A stretch of DNA of 64,000 nucleotides, from positions 63,949,277 through 64,013,276 of the forward strand of contig OX031056.1 in NCBI GenBank assembly GCA_943736015.1. Reading direction: 5' to 3'. Made by a program: the position numbers and the translations under genes. Positions 1 through 11,706 of this stretch are shown here, piece by piece (the first letter of the stretch is position 1; the number at the start of each line of letters is the position of its first letter). The stretch is from Tridacna crocea (taxonomy: Eukaryota > Mollusca > Bivalvia > Cardiida > Cardiidae). The notes under the pieces are model-generated. The model was not told where the DNA came from. It saw nothing but the letters and a program-made list of their open reading frames with translations, and did no database searches.

Positions 1-145
1 TCCATTCCTCATTTATCAATTTTGTCTTATGTTCTTGCACATGTATGTTATTTCCACCTTGCATTATTGTTTACCAAGTAAGTGCGCCCAATATGACCTA
101 AGTTGTCGACGGGCCATAAAACACTATTCATTCATTCATTTATAC
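1..145 (+). repeat. Probable SINE 3' tail
   Basis: The stretch at about 105-142 (cgacgggccataaaacac, then repeated attc) matches the 3' tail of the tRNA-SINEs elsewhere in this window (gttgaaa-cgg-gt-aaac-acca-ttcattc). The upstream head is outside or unrecognisable. Weak. Confidence 0.4.
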
Positions 146-1003
146 GATTTGTAGCTGCGTCATGAAAAAAGGGGGCTTCATGTTTTATTTCTTTCTATTT
201 CTTGTGAAGGCAACTCCTCCCACATTTGGCAGATTTGAATGGAATTTTTACATTATCATGTGACCTAACACAATGCCTCCCACATTTCTTGGCAGATTTG
301 GATGGAATTTTCACATGATCATGTGACCTACGGCATATTGTCAAGGTTTTGGGAGTTGTAGCAGCATCATGGAATAAGGGGGCTTCATGTTATAATTTAA
401 TTTTTCACCTGTATCTCTTTAGTTACTGGACATATCTCAACAGATTTGGACTAGATTTTCACAGATCATGCGACCTAGCACATGTTGTCAGGGTTTTGCA
501 ATTTATCACTGTATCATGGAAAAAGGGGACTTCATGTCAAATTTTTTTGTCAGTGTATCTCCAACTTTTATGAAATGCCAAGTACTGCAAAATGGGTACT
601 TAATATAAAATCCTGTTATGGACCTCCTTTATATTTTTTTATGTAATGAAATCCTGTGCCATGGAACAAGGGAGCTTAATGTATAATTTCATCATGGACC
701 AATAACAAAAAGGCCACATGTACATGCAAAACACAATACCTCTTATACATTTGTATCAAAAAAGGTCTTTTTGGGCGGGGGATATCATTTCAACGAAATT
801 ACTTGTTGTGATTGTATCCATTCCACTTCATGTCAGCTTTTTCATTGTGTATCCTATAGAGGCCATGATTTCTATCCAAAAATCCTGATCAAAATGCTTC
901 TCTCGATAATGTCTCAGAAGTGTTTGAAAATGGTTCAAATCAAGTAAAAAAGTAGGTAGCTGAGACAAGTCTCTGAAAAACCTTGCACCTCTTTCGGGAT
1001 GCA
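146..1003 (+). repeat. Old tandem-core repeat remnants
   Basis: Diverged units containing catggaaaaagggg-cttcatg recur at about 165, 370, 515 and 660 and match the interior of the 17391-19839 element. From about 835 the sequence (gaggccatgatttc..., gtctcagaagtgtttgaaaatgg) resembles the 145-bp units of the 4292-6549 element. That resemblance resumes at 1240-1400 after the MITE, so the MITE split an older element. Confidence 0.5.
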
Positions 1004-1232
1004 TTAACCCATTACCACACAATCCCTACTTGTGATGACCCTGAGAAAGCCGCCTTTAGAGAACATTGTGGGAAAAGGAAAAAATGCTGGTAAACAGCAT
1101 TTTCTCCTTTTCCCACAAGTTTTTCTAGCCTCCACAAAACAAATTTCAAATTTTCTGTCACTTTCATTTTGTGGTCTGCAAATGCTTTCAATTTGGACCA
1201 GTCCTAAATTTTGTCACTTGGTAATGAGTTAA
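1004..1232 (+). mobile_element. TTAA-hairpin MITE, copy 1
   Basis: Bounded by TTAA on both sides (ttaacccattacc ... ggtaatgagttaa). The central palindrome is cattgtgggaaaagg / ccttttcccacaa around tgctggtaaacagca. The right half carries the family signature tctgcaaatgctttcaattt. Confidence 0.85.
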
Positions 1233-1399
1233 ATGTATATTGGAGAGAATTTTGTCTTAATGATTGAAGAAAATAGTTTGAAAATAGGTCACATTTGGTC
1301 AAAAGTTAGAGAAAACTTCTACATGGTATAGGCCCCACTTTCTGTGCAATTCTCATGAATTTTGTCAGAGTGTTTGTTGTGATGATCTAACTTGGATCA

Positions 1400-1615
1400 G
1401 TTGACCCTTTATGCTTTTACAGATGATCAAACTTCAGACTCTTCCAAACTGAAAGCATTGAATTTTGCAGACAACAAAATTAATATGGCTCCAAAACTGA
1501 AATTTGTTTCAGGAAGGGTAGAAAACATTGTTGGAAAAGAAGGAAATGCTGGGATAGGAGAAAATGCTGGTTACCAGCAGTTTTCCTTTTCCCACAATGT
1601 TTTTAGCACTCTCTT
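1400..1615 (-). mobile_element. TTAA-hairpin MITE, degraded copy 2
   Basis: Reverse orientation: the signature appears as gaaagcattgaattttgcagac, followed by gaaacattg-like arms. The hairpin contains a small internal duplication (aaatgctgggataggagaaaatgctgg) that breaks its symmetry. The ends are degraded; the right side abuts repeat R. Confidence 0.7.
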
Positions 1616-2398
1616 GCACTACGGATCATTCTCATTCACCTCTGTAGTTGGCTCAGAAAGTAGTCAGTCTACAAGTGTTATTTTCATCACATGACCATAA
1701 CTCAAAATGGCGACACAGACGCCAGTGAAAGAATGACGATTGTTTTTGTGTGCTGTTCATAGAGCTTACAGCCAATTAGGCTTAGTGGTAGGAAATGTGA
1801 AAAAGAGGGATTTTCTGAAACGCTTAAATGTCTTTTAAAGGACCATCCAACTTGTTTTTTAATCTGAAAAACTTGAATCTGTCAGTGTGTTGAAACTATA
1901 TCATCATCCATGGGCGCAGCCATTTTTTTTTTTATAATTGGTGTAAGATTCTGATTAGTAAGGAAGCTTGAAAAAATAGTTCCATTGTATACAGGTAAAT
2001 TCATCAGTTTGAATGCACCTATAATATATCTGGTATCATATTTGCTTTGTCTACTTTATCATGTTACTCATGAGACAGTTAACTCTTTACCAAACAACAA
2101 AATTTTAGACTGGTCCAAATTGAAAGCATTTGCAGACGACAAAAAGAATGTGACTAAAGAACTACATTTTGTTTTAGGACGGGAAGAAAACGTTGTGGGA
2201 AAAGGGGAAAATGCTGATAACCAGCATTTCCTCCTTTTCCCACTATGTTTTCAAAAGGCTTCTTTCACAGGGGTGTTAAAAGTCAGGATTGTGTGGTAAA
2301 GGGTTAATCAGTAAGAAGACATGTTTTCCTTGGTTGACAAGATTCTTGTCATTTAGCCCATTGCAGAGATGTACAAACGACAACTCTGCTCGGAGATT
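1606..2398 (-). repeat. Dispersed repeat R, copy 1 (split by a MITE)
   Basis: Bases 1606-2078 plus 2308-2398 are homologous, in inverse orientation, to 43440-44003. Shared landmarks include acctctgtag, the region around gaaaatccctctt, ggtaaattcatcagtttgaa, atttagcccat and ctctgctcggagatt. The TTAA MITE at 2079-2307 interrupts it; the 43.5-kb copy keeps the uninterrupted site. No coding content recognised. Confidence 0.75.
2079..2307 (-). mobile_element. TTAA-hairpin MITE, copy 3 (filled site in repeat R)
   Basis: A full-length reverse copy, ttaactctttaccaaacaa ... ggtaaagggttaa. Flanks are gagacag[TTAA]...[TTAA]tcagtaag. The matching empty site at 43541-43544 has a single TTAA, demonstrating target duplication. 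Confidence 0.9.
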
Positions 2399-2569
2399 GT
2401 GTTTTTAGAAGACTTCTTTCTCAGGGTCATGGATTGTTTCGGAAAGAGCTAATAAATAATCCAGAGCTTTAGCCACCCGCCTTTTACCCTTTATCCCTTA
2501 AGGCATTTCTATTGCACCTGTAATTGACCCTAAATAACAGGAAGGATGAAGCCATTTCTTATATGACAC

Positions 2570-2705
2570 CTTTTGATAGTGTAGAAAACATTGTGGCAAA
2601 AGATGAAATTGCTCATCACGAGCAATTTCACCTTTTGCCACAATGTTTTCCAAAGGCTCCTACAAGCAATGAGCAGAAATGAGTATCTATGGAGTAAAGG
2701 GTTAA
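2570..2705 (-). mobile_element. TTAA-hairpin MITE, variant copy 4
   Basis: Retains the outer stem gaaaacattgtggcaaaag / cttttgccacaatgttttc, but the inner stem reads gaaattgctc...gagcaatttc instead of gaaaatgctgg...ccagcattttc. The right end ggagtaaagggttaa is present; the left end is not clear. Confidence 0.7.
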
Positions 2706-3046
2706 CAGGTAGGCTTTTCTTGAAAAAAAGGTGAAAACTATCGTAACCAGAATGTTTTTTACCCACGGAAAATCAAATTTCAATTTTTGAGTAACTTTCT
2801 TTTTTTGTCGTCTGCAATGCTTTCAGTTTGTACAAGTCTAACATTTTTTTGATGTTTTTTAAAGGGATAAATAAAAGTATTGGGTTTCCATTCAAATGCT
2901 ATAGTGTACTTTCAGTGGAGTTTGTGGACACCTCCTGATTGGTTATTACATGAGGATTTTAAAGTGGTTCACAGTGACAGTATATTTGGAGTGACAGATA
3001 GTTTCTTGAGTAAGACCAGAATGGATTTTATCATAATCAGTACTTT
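2706..3046. other. Unassigned interval
   Basis: AT-rich sequence. Around 2771-2850 it contains a remnant of the MITE right half (tcgtctgcaatgctttcagttt). Nothing else recognised. Confidence 0.4.
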
Positions 3047-3862
3047 TGGCTCATCTGAGCATAAAGTGCTCGGGGTGAGCTATTGTGATCACTCACCATC
3101 CGTCTGCATCTATCCGTCGTTCATCCATCCAGCATCCATCTGTCAGTTCATATTTCTTGTTCAAAATATATGTGACCATGAGGTCTCAGATGTGTTTAAT
3201 TATGGGTCTAATTGGATCAGAACAAATGGAGTTATTTGCTTTTGAATTAGAAAAATTATTATACTTGCATTTGTTTACACTCTAGCATCTACAATTTTTA
3301 ACCAACCAGCAGCAAACTTGGTCAAAATATATATGACTATCAGATCTTGGATGAGTTTAATAATGGGTCTAATTGGATCAGAACAGATGGAGTTATATGC
3401 CCTTGAACTAGTGCAATTGCTATATTTGCATTCCTCTACACTCTAGTATCTCCCATTTTTGTCTCCCATTTTAAATCTCTTACGAGATGTTATGACATAC
3501 ATTCCTACAAGCTTTCATAATTATTGGTCTGAAAATTTGGCTTCTAGCATGTACACAAGCTTTTTCCAGACTAATCCAAGATGTCAACAAGAAAAAAAGA
3601 CTACCTATCTGACATAGTTTTGATGTGAACATACTAGAAGCCAAATTTGCAGACATTTATATCATCACAACCAGGATGTGTTCAATCCTAGATGACATTA
3701 ATCACATGAGGGCTATAGGGCAAAAGGCTCTTTTCTTTTTTTCATACATTTGCCTTGAAATTCCATGTCTAAATATTGGCCTGTGTTTTGATGCTATTAT
3801 TTATCTTTCATACAAAAAAAAAAAACACAGGTAAGCAGTTTAGGACCATGATGGCCAATTTG
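3047..3862 (+). mobile_element. Tandem-core element (AGCTCACC family), diverged
   Basis: The 5' end is ttggctcatctgagcataaag with hairpin partner gctcggggtgagct, followed by a cat/ccgtc-rich tract. There are two ~125-bp direct units (gggtctaattggatcagaac at 3205 and 3364). The 3' end is aggtaagcagtttaggacc-atgatggcc, a decayed form of caggtgagcga...gggccatcatggccc. Short ORFs here are fortuitous. Confidence 0.65.
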
Positions 3863-3922
3863 ATATGTAAAAAAGCATGGTACTTAAGTTTGCTCATTAG
3901 CTCTATTTAGCCGCTCCAATAT

Positions 3923-4147
3923 TTAACCCATTACCACACAGTCCCTACTTTTGACGACACTGTGAAAGAAGCCTCTAGATAGTATTGTGGGAAAAAGAGA
4001 AAATGCTGATAACTAGCATTTTCTCCTTTTCCCACCACTTTCTACCCTTCACAAAACCATTTCAATTTTCAGTCACTTTTATTTTGTGGTCTGCAAATGC
4101 TTTCGATTTGGACAAACCCGAAATTTTGTCATTTGGTAATGAGTTAA
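3923..4147 (+). mobile_element. TTAA-hairpin MITE, copy 5
   Basis: ttaacccattaccacacag ... ggtaatgagttaa, with TTAA at both ends. The hairpin tattgtgggaaaaagag...ctccttttcccacca is slightly mismatched; the signature ctgcaaatgctttcgatttg is present. Confidence 0.85.
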
Positions 4148-4291
4148 GAGATGAAATGCTATGTGAATCTGTTGTGTTACTTTTGAGCCATGCTCTGTGA
4201 AAAGGGGGCTTGTTATATCTTCAAAAAGTAGCAAGCAAGGTTAGCCTGGGCGTTCTGTGCAGGCAGACATTGGTCAAAGCTTTTAGCTTTT

Positions 4292-6549
4292 TAGCTCACC
4301 TGAGCACGTGCACGCAGTGCTCATGGTGAGCTATTGTAATTGTGCTGTGTCCATCGTCCATGGTCCATTGTCAACTTTTTACCTTGTGTACGTTCTAGAG
4401 GCCACATTTTCAGTCATTTTCATTGAAAGTTGGTCAGGATGTTTGCCTCTATGAAATCTCGGACGAGTTTGAAAATGGGTCATGTCGGGTCAAAAACTAG
4501 GTCACTAGATCAAATCTTAGAAAAAACCTTTTGTAGGCTCTAGAGGCCACATTTTCAGTCTGATACTCATGAAAGTTGGTCAGGATGTTTGCCTGGATGA
4601 TATCTCGGACGAGTCTGAAAATGGGTCATGTCGGTTCAAAAACTGAGTCACTAGGTCAAATATTAGAAAAACCTTTTGTACGCTCTAGAGGCCACATTTT
4701 CAGTCGGGTACTCATGAAAGTTGGTCAGGATGTTTGTCTAGATGATATCTTGAACGAGTTTGAAAATGGGTCATGTCGGGTCAAAAACTAGGTCACTAGG
4801 TCAAATCTTAAAAAAACCTTGTGTCCGCTCTATTTTCAGTCCACACCTCTTGAAAGTAGGTCAGAATGTTTGTCTTGATGATATCTCAAACAAGTCCGAA
4901 AATGGTTTACGTCGGGTCAAAAAGTAGGTCACTAGGTCAAATCTTAGAAAAATCTTGTGTACATTCTAGAGGCCACATTTTCAGTCCGATACTCATGAAA
5001 GTTCACCAGGATGTATGCCTCAATGAAATCTAGGAGAAGTATGAAAATAGGTCATGCCAGGTCAAAAACTAGGTCACCAGGTCAAATCTTAGAAAAACCT
5101 ATTGTAAGCTCTAAATACCACATTTTCAGTCGGATACTCATGAAAATTGGTCAGGGTGTTAGCCTGGATGATATCTCGAACAAGCTCGAAAATGGGTCAT
5201 GTGGGGTCAAAAGCTAGGTCACTAGGTCAAATTTTAGAAAAACCTTGTGTATGCTCTAAAAGCCACATTTTCAGTCCAAAACTCTTGAAAGTTGGTCAGA
5301 ATGTTTGTCTTGATGATATCTCGGACACTTTTGAAAATGGGTCATGTGGGGTCAAACACTAAGTCACCAGGTCAAATCTTAGAAAAACCTTGTGTACGCT
5401 TTAGAGGCCACATTTTCAGTCCAAAACTCTTGAAAGTTGGTCAGAATATTTGTCTTTATGATATCTTGGACAAATTTGAAAATGGGTCATGTGGAGTCAA
5501 AAACTACGTCACCTGGTCAAATGTTAGAAAAACCTTTTTCAGGCTTTAGAGAGGGGTCCTGTGTGGCTCAGTGGTAAAGTGTAGGACTCGTGACCCGGAG
5601 GTCCCGGGTTTGAGCCTCGCTGGCTCCACTGGGTTTTTTCACAGGAGTGTCCTTTGGCAAGACACTTCAGAGCCTAACCTAGTACTGGTGAAACCCAGGA
5701 AATATGAATATGTGAACTGTCGCCATGATTTGACTGAAATACTGTTGAAAGGGGCGTAAAACACCATTCAATCAAATTAGGCTCTAGAGGCCACAATTTC
5801 AGTCCAAAACTCTTGTAAGTTGGTCAGAATGTTTGCCATGATGATGTATTAGACGAGTTTGAAAATGGGTCATGTTGGGTCAAAAACTAGGTCACCAGGT
5901 CAAATCTTAGAAAAACCTTGTATATGCTCTGGATGCCACATTTTCAGTCCAACACTCTTGAAAATTAGTCAGAATGTTTGCCTTTATAATATCGTGGATG
6001 AGTATGAAAATGGGTCATATTGGGTCAAAAACTGGGTCAATAGGTCAAATGTTATAAACACCTTTTGTATGCTCTGGAGGACACATTTTCAGTCTGATAC
6101 TCCTAAAACTTGTTCGTAATATTTGTCCTGGTGATTCCTTGAATGAGTTTGAAAATGGGTCATGTGGAGTCAAAAACTAGGTCAATGGGTCAAATATTAG
6201 AAAAACATTGTGTACACTCTAGAGGCTACATTTTCTGCCTGATACTCTTCAGACTTGGTCAGAATGTTTGTTTTGGTGATGTCTCAAAAGAGTTTGAGAA
6301 AGGGTAATTGTCGGGTCTAAAACTGGGTCACTTGGTGAAATCTTAGAAAAACCTTTTGTGCGCTGTAATGGCCACATTTTCAGTCCAATACACATGAAAC
6401 TTGGTCAGAATGTTTGTCTTCTTGATATCTCAAAAGTGTTTGATGATGGGTAATGTCTGATAAAAAACTAGGTCACTTGGAAACTAGATGGTTCATGTTT
6501 GGTCAATAAACTCAGGTGAGCGATTTCAGGGCCATCATGGCCCTCTTGT
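4292..6549 (+). mobile_element. Tandem-core element, AGCTCACC family, ~13 units of ~145 bp
   Basis: The 5' end is tagctcacctgagcac with inverted partner gtgctcatggtgagct (hairpin), followed by a gtccatcgtcc tract. The core is repeated units of ~145 bp (gaggccacattttcagtc at 4398, 4543, 4688 and onward; period seen directly). The 3' end has ctcaggtgagcga, inverted to the 5' end, then the hairpin gggccatcatggccc and ctcttgt. A SINE sits inside at 5552-5778. The ORFs across it are shadows of the repeat unit. The plan fits bivalve 'pearl'/Helentron-related non-autonomous elements; the class assignment is inference. Confidence 0.8.
5552..5778 (+). mobile_element. tRNA-derived SINE with target-site duplication
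   Basis: The head has a Pol III A-box-like tggctcagtggta and a B-box-like gggtttgagcc, followed by a ggcaagacacttcagagcc body and the tail ctgttgaaaggggcgtaaaa, caccattcaatcaaa. Flanking direct repeats aggctttagag (5541-5551) and aggctctagag (5779-5789) match at 10 of 11 positions. It inserted into one unit of the surrounding tandem core, so it is younger than that array. Confidence 0.85.
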
Positions 6550-6672
6550 AAATTTTCTGCATGATAAAGGAAAATTTTACATTTATATCCAGTCAATTTT
6601 TCAGGTTTGATGAAATTTATAGATTCTTAATTATATTCTGACTTGATCAGTATAGAGTGTCACAGAGATGCA

Positions 6673-6900
6673 TTAACCCTCTACAACACAATCCCTACTT
6701 TTAACCACCCTGAGAAAGAAAGCTTTTGAAAACATTGTGGGAAAAGGAGAAAATGCTGGTAACCAGCATTTTCTCCTTTTCCAACAATGTTTCTACCCTT
6801 CCCAGCACAAATTTCTATTTTTGGGTCACATTTCTTTTTTCGTCTGCAAATGCTTTCAGATTGGACCAGTCTATAAATTTGTCGTCTGGTAAAGAGTTAA
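6673..6900 (+). mobile_element. TTAA-hairpin MITE, copy 6
   Basis: Full length, ttaaccctctacaacacaa ... ctggtaaagagttaa. Near-perfect hairpin centred on ggtaacc with arms aaaacattgtgggaaaagga / tccttttccaacaatgttt. Confidence 0.9.
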
Positions 6901-7430
6901 ACTCCCTTTTGCCATGGCATAACTGATTTACACACTCAAACTTCTCTTTCTTATTCCTAGATACAGAAAGCTTTGCTAAAATCCCAGGATTCCAGCCATT
7001 ATGAGAAGCAGCAGATGAAAAGTTTTATGACCAGAAGAAGATTGTTATTTTATGATATATTTTTATAGAATATATATCAAACTTTGTCTTCCATTTCTCT
7101 AACCAAAGGTCTGTATCTAGCTTGGCTGTTTTGAAGAAAATCTTGAAGTGTAGTCATTACCCAGTTATCTGTGTTACAGTCATTTTACAATTACTTGGAC
7201 ATTTAAAAGAGGATATTGGGGAGATAGGAGGGGTTGTGTGAAGATCATGGAGTTATTTGATATGCTTGGGTACAATACTGTTAGTTTATTTAACATGCAT
7301 GGGTACAATACTGAATTCTATTGGATGAGTACACTGCAGAACCAGTCTATATTTTGGACGAGGAGACAGGCTAGTCAAATGTATAGGCCAGTTTTGCAGT
7401 GTATGAATCCAATTGATTTCAGTATTAATT
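6901..7430. other. Unassigned interval
   Basis: AT-rich sequence with a short local near-duplication (tgcttgggtacaatactg at 7264 and catgcatgggtacaatactg at about 7294). No gene seen. Confidence 0.4.
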
Positions 7431-8537
7431 TATGCCACCCTTCAAAGAAGTGGGGGTATATTGATTTGCACTTGTCGATCCGTCAGTCATTCAGTCGGTC
7501 GGTTGGTCCATAGACCACAATTTGGTCTGGAGCATAACTTAAAAAGTATTTCAGTTATCATCTTGAAACTACATAGGTGGATAGATCTCATTAAGGAGAA
7601 GTGCAGTGCACAAGTGCCATAACTCTGCCCATCATATTTTTGGAGTTATTGCCCTTTGTTGATTTTCATACTTAATTTTTGTCCAGAGCATAACTCTTAA
7701 AAGTATTTCAGGTATGATCTTGAAACCTCATAGGCGGATAGATCTCATTAAGGAGAAGTGCAGTGCACAAGAACCATTACTCTGCCCATCATATTTTTGG
7801 AGTTATTGCCCTTTGTAGATTTTCATACTTAATTTTTGTTCGGACCATAACTCAAAAAATATTTCAGTTATCACCTTGAAACCTCATAGGTGGATAAATC
7901 TTATTAAGGAGAAGTGCAGTGCTCAAGAACCATAACTCTGCCCATCATATTTTTGGAGTAATTGCCCTTCATTGAATTTCATAATTAATTTTTGTCCGGA
8001 GCATAACTTAAAAAGAATTTCAGGTATCACCTTGAAACCTCATAGGTGGATTAATCTTATTAAGGAGAAGTGCATTGCATAAGAACCATAACTCTGCCCA
8101 TCATATTTATGGAGTTATTGCCCTTTGTTTATTTTCATACTTAATTTTTGTCCGGAGCATAACTCAAAAAGTTTTTCAGTTATCGTCTTGAAACTTTTAT
8201 ATGTGGATAGCTCTTATTCAGGAGAAGTGCATTGCACAAGAACTATAGCTCTGCCCAATATATTGTTGCAGTTATTGCCCTATGTTGATTTTCATACTTA
8301 ATTTTTTTCCGGAACATAACTCAAAAAGTATGTGAGGTAATATCATGAAACTTTAAAAGTTGATAGTTCACATAAATGGGAAGTGCAGTGCGCAAGAATT
8401 GTTAATTTATCATTAATTTTTGAGTAATTACCCTTTGTTCTTTTTTACACTTTGAACTTTACAGTTTATAATCACATGTTATATTTAGAATTGGATGCCA
8501 TTAGGGGGGCATACATGTTTTACAAACATCTCTTGTT
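7431..8537 (+). mobile_element. Tandem-core element, TATGCC family, ~6 units of ~157 bp
   Basis: The 5' end is tatgccacccttc-aaa-gaagtgggg (hairpin), followed by a gtcggtcggttggtcc tract. The core unit includes ccggagcataactcaaaaag, tggatagatctcattaagg and agttattgccctttgttg, repeated at ~157 bp. The 3' side carries ggggggcata, inverted to the 5' end, then a catgttttacaaacat hairpin and ctcttgtt. Related in unit sequence to 13544-15108. Confidence 0.75.
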
Positions 8538-8605
8538 ATTTCATGAGGTGCATATCTTCAGTAATAATATTTTCACTAGTGGTGAAGCCAAGTGGTACAT
8601 TTACT

Positions 8606-8835
8606 TTAACCCTTTACCACACAATCCCAGGTTTTTTACAACCCTGTGATAGAAGCCTTTTGAAAACATTGCAGGAAAAGGAGAAAATGCTGATAACCAG
8701 CATTTTTTCCTTTTCCCACAATGTTTGCTACCCTACTGGAAAACAAATATAAGTTTTTGAATATGCTTATTTTGTATTGTGCAAATGCTTTCAATTTGGA
8801 CCAGTCTAAAATGTTGTTGTTTGGTAAAGGGTTAA
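8606..8835 (+). mobile_element. TTAA-hairpin MITE, copy 7
   Basis: ttaaccctttaccacacaa ... ttggtaaagggttaa. Hairpin arms are gaaaacattgcaggaaaagg / ccttttcccacaatgtttg. Confidence 0.9.
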
Positions 8836-9082
8836 TAATTTCCCTTTGCATAACATCCCCAATACACATTTTATTTCAAAATGAATGAAATGTGGGGTAA
8901 ATTGGTGTAAATTATGCCATATTTCACACACTGTTTACGTAGCTAACTTGTTTCTGGTCTCACTTGAATAGTAATGGAAATAATTTTAGTAAATTTTACT
9001 GGTCATAATCTGCAACCTCTGCAACTTGAACTCTATAGGTTTTGAGAAAAATTCTGACGATAATTAAGGGAAGAGTAGCCAT

Positions 9083-9301
9083 TTAACCCTTTACCACACA
9101 ACAAAAATATAAACTTGTCCAAATTGAAAGCATTTGCAGACATGTGTCTGAAAAATTGAAGTTTGATTTGGGAAGGGTTGAAAACATTGTGGGAAAAGGA
9201 GAAAATGCTGGTAACCAGTATTTTCTCCTTTTCCCACAATGTTTTTTAAAGGTTTCTTTCTCAGGGACGTCAGAAGTAGGGATTGTGTGGTAATGGGTTA
9301 A
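9083..9301 (-). mobile_element. TTAA-hairpin MITE, copy 8
   Basis: Reverse orientation. TTAA at both ends; the signature appears as aaattgaaagcatttgcaga. The hairpin around ggtaacc is nearly perfect. Confidence 0.9.
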
Positions 9302-9917
9302 GTTTAAAATCTGCATTTCTTGTTGATACGATAAATTCTGCAATTGTGATGGGATGTGCATGAGACTTGCACAGTGTCTTTATATCATCTTTGAAACCCC
9401 CCCCCCCCCCCCAAAAAAAAAAAAAAAAAAAAAAAAAAGAAAAAAAATTCTGACTATTATTATGGCAAAAGTAGCCATATAGAATTGAAAAATCATTTGT
9501 ATCATCAAGGGATTGAACCTTTCTTTTGAATATGAAGAAAATGGATCTATCCAGATGTCTTTGCAAAGTTGCTGATTGAAAAGCATAGGCAATATTCTAT
9601 AATAAAAAATGTATTTTTTGAGATTTATGATGAACAAAAATCAGTTTCAAGCTAGAACAAAGCTGGAAGATTTTAATTTTCTTTTTCTGGCACAGATGTT
9701 TTTTGTAATTGTAATAATTTGTTCAATACAGAATACTGTCAATTAAATACATGTACACACTAGTTAAAACATACTTATATACTTTTTGCCTGCTTCAAAC
9801 ATTCCAATGTTAAAATCAGTCATGCAAACTGGTCTTCAAAAAGTGGTAATTCCAACTTTACTTTAAGCAGATCTAGAATTGCTGCATTTCCCTTTTTTAC
9901 ACAGAAGATCTATATTG
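9302..9917. repeat. Unassigned interval with a C16-A26 homopolymer pair
   Basis: Bases 9397-9412 are all C, followed by A at 9413-9438. ORFs ending in runs of Phe and Gly on the minus strand are products of this tract. The rest is AT-rich with no gene recognised. Confidence 0.8.
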
Positions 9918-10110
9918 TTAACCCTTTCCCAAACAAGCCCTTGTTTTTACGTGTCTGCAGTACAAGTCTTTTGAAAACACTGTAGAAAAAGGAGAAATTG
10001 CTCGTAACCATTTGGAGAACTTTCTGCCATTTTTATCAAATTTGAAATTGTCGTCTGCAAACTCTGAGAGTTTGGAAGAATCTAAAATGTGTCGTTTGGG
10101 AAAGGGTTAA
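9918..10110 (+). mobile_element. TTAA-hairpin MITE, variant with half a hairpin, copy 9
   Basis: Both TTAA ends are present (ttaaccctttcccaaacaag ... cgtttgggaaagggttaa). The left arm gaaattgctcgtaac survives, but the right arm is missing and sequence resumes at ttggagaactttctgcca. Same subfamily as 32469-32696. Confidence 0.85.
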
Positions 10111-10129
10111 AGATAAGTTTCATGTTTTT

Positions 10130-11706
10130 TAGCTCACCTGAGTACAAAGTGCTTAAGGTGAGCTGTTGTGATCGATCAATGTCCGTCGTCCGTCCATTTA
10201 CAATTACAAAAAATCTTCTCCTCCTAAACTAACAATCAGATTTCAATCAAACTTCACAGAAATGATTCCTAGGTGATGCACTTTCAAAATACTTCAAAGA
10301 TTCTATGAAGAACTCTGGTTGCCATGGCAACCAAGTGAAAAAAATTTAAAAATCTTCTTGTCCAAAACTGTAAGGGCTAGAGCTTTCATATTTGGCAGGT
10401 AGCATCATCTAATGGCCCTCTACCAAATTACTTCAAATCACGGCTCTAGTCTTGAAATTGGCCCTTTGTTGTGGGTTCTCAGATTTTACATACAGATAAA
10501 GAAGGAAATCTTAGAAAATTTTCTTGTCCAAAACCGTAAGGGCTTGAGCTTTCATATTTGGCATGCAGCATCATCTAGTGGCCCTCTAGAAAAATACTTC
10601 AAATTATTGCCCTGCTCTGAAAATTAAACCTATGTGGTTGGTCTTGGGTTTCACAGAGACAAGGAAGGAAATCTTTAAAAACCTTCTTATCCAAATGGTA
10701 ATGGCCAGAGCTTTCATATTTGGCGTGTAGCATCATCTAGCGGCTCTCTACCAAAATACTTCTAATTATGTCTCTAATGTAAAGAACTGGCCCTATTCAA
10801 CATATATGTTGTGGGTCTCAGATTTCACATAGCGATAAATAAGGAAATCTTTAAAAAATCTCTTTGTCCCAAACGGTAATGGCCAGAGCTTTCATATTTG
10901 GCATGTAGCATCATCTAGTGGCTTGGCCCTCTACCAACATACCTCAAATTATGGCCCTAGTGTTGAAAATGGTCCTATGTTGTGGGTTCTCGGATTTCAC
11001 ATAGCGATAAAGAGGGAAATCTTAGAAAATCTTCTTCTCCCAAACCATAAGGGCCAGAGCTTTCATATTTGCTATGTAGAGTCATCTTGTGGCCCTCTTC
11101 CAAAACACTTCAAATTATGGTCCTGGTGTGAAAGTTAGCCCTATGTTGTTGGTCTCAGATTTCACATAGAGATAAAGAGGGAAATCTTTAAAAGTCTTCT
11201 TGTGAGCACTCTTGAGACCACATTTCTTGCTAAGCTGAATTGAAAATTGGTTAGAATATCTGTCTCAATAAAATCTCACATGAGTCTGTATTGAATGCTT
11301 GTTCGGAATATAACTTTGTCATCTCAAGTAAGAACAACTTAAAAATTGGTATGCATGTTTGTTGTGATATTACAGAGTACTGTGTTCAAGAACAATAACT
11401 CTACCTAGCATAAATTTTGAGTAATTCCACTTTGATCTTTATTTTAATAGTATTGTTTGCTTGTCCAGAGTGGAATTTTGAAGTCTCAAGTCATATTGTT
11501 TGTTGCATTGCCTGCCCTTTGCAACTATTATACTGGTACCTCCTGTACAATTGGCAGTGGGATTGCATATCTTGCGACAATTTGCCACTCTTGTTTCTTC
11601 ATCATTAGCCCTTGAACCTCAATATTTGGTAGTTATAGTCTTTGTTGTAGACCTTTGCTGCTTAGTACTCAGGTGGGTGATATAGGACCATCATGGTCCT
11701 CTTGTT
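10130..11706 (+). mobile_element. Tandem-core element, AGCTCACC family, ~170-bp units
   Basis: 5' end tagctcacctgagtac / gcttaaggtgagct; then tccgtcgtccgtcc and the cold-start segment gttgccatggcaacc. About five units of ~170 bp (gggctagagctttcatattt at 10375, then similar at 10540, 10708, 10878 and 11049). 3' end ctcaggtgggtga, a taggaccatcatggtcc hairpin and tcttgtt. Near 11565-11595 a sequence like the 3' end of the 13544-15108 family (tatcttgcgacaatttgcca, ctcttgtt) lies inside it. Confidence 0.8.

Noticed and set aside
1004-1232. MITE hairpins as Rho-independent terminators
   Set aside because: The sequence is eukaryotic and the hairpins occur in a transposable element with TTAA ends.
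4576-6119. Series of similar ~70-codon ORFs as a small-protein family
   Set aside because: They follow the 145-bp tandem unit in a mobile element, with stops in each unit and no conserved start.
9380-9637. Minus-strand ORFs with Phe-rich and Gly-rich runs
   Set aside because: Produced by the C16/A26 homopolymer.
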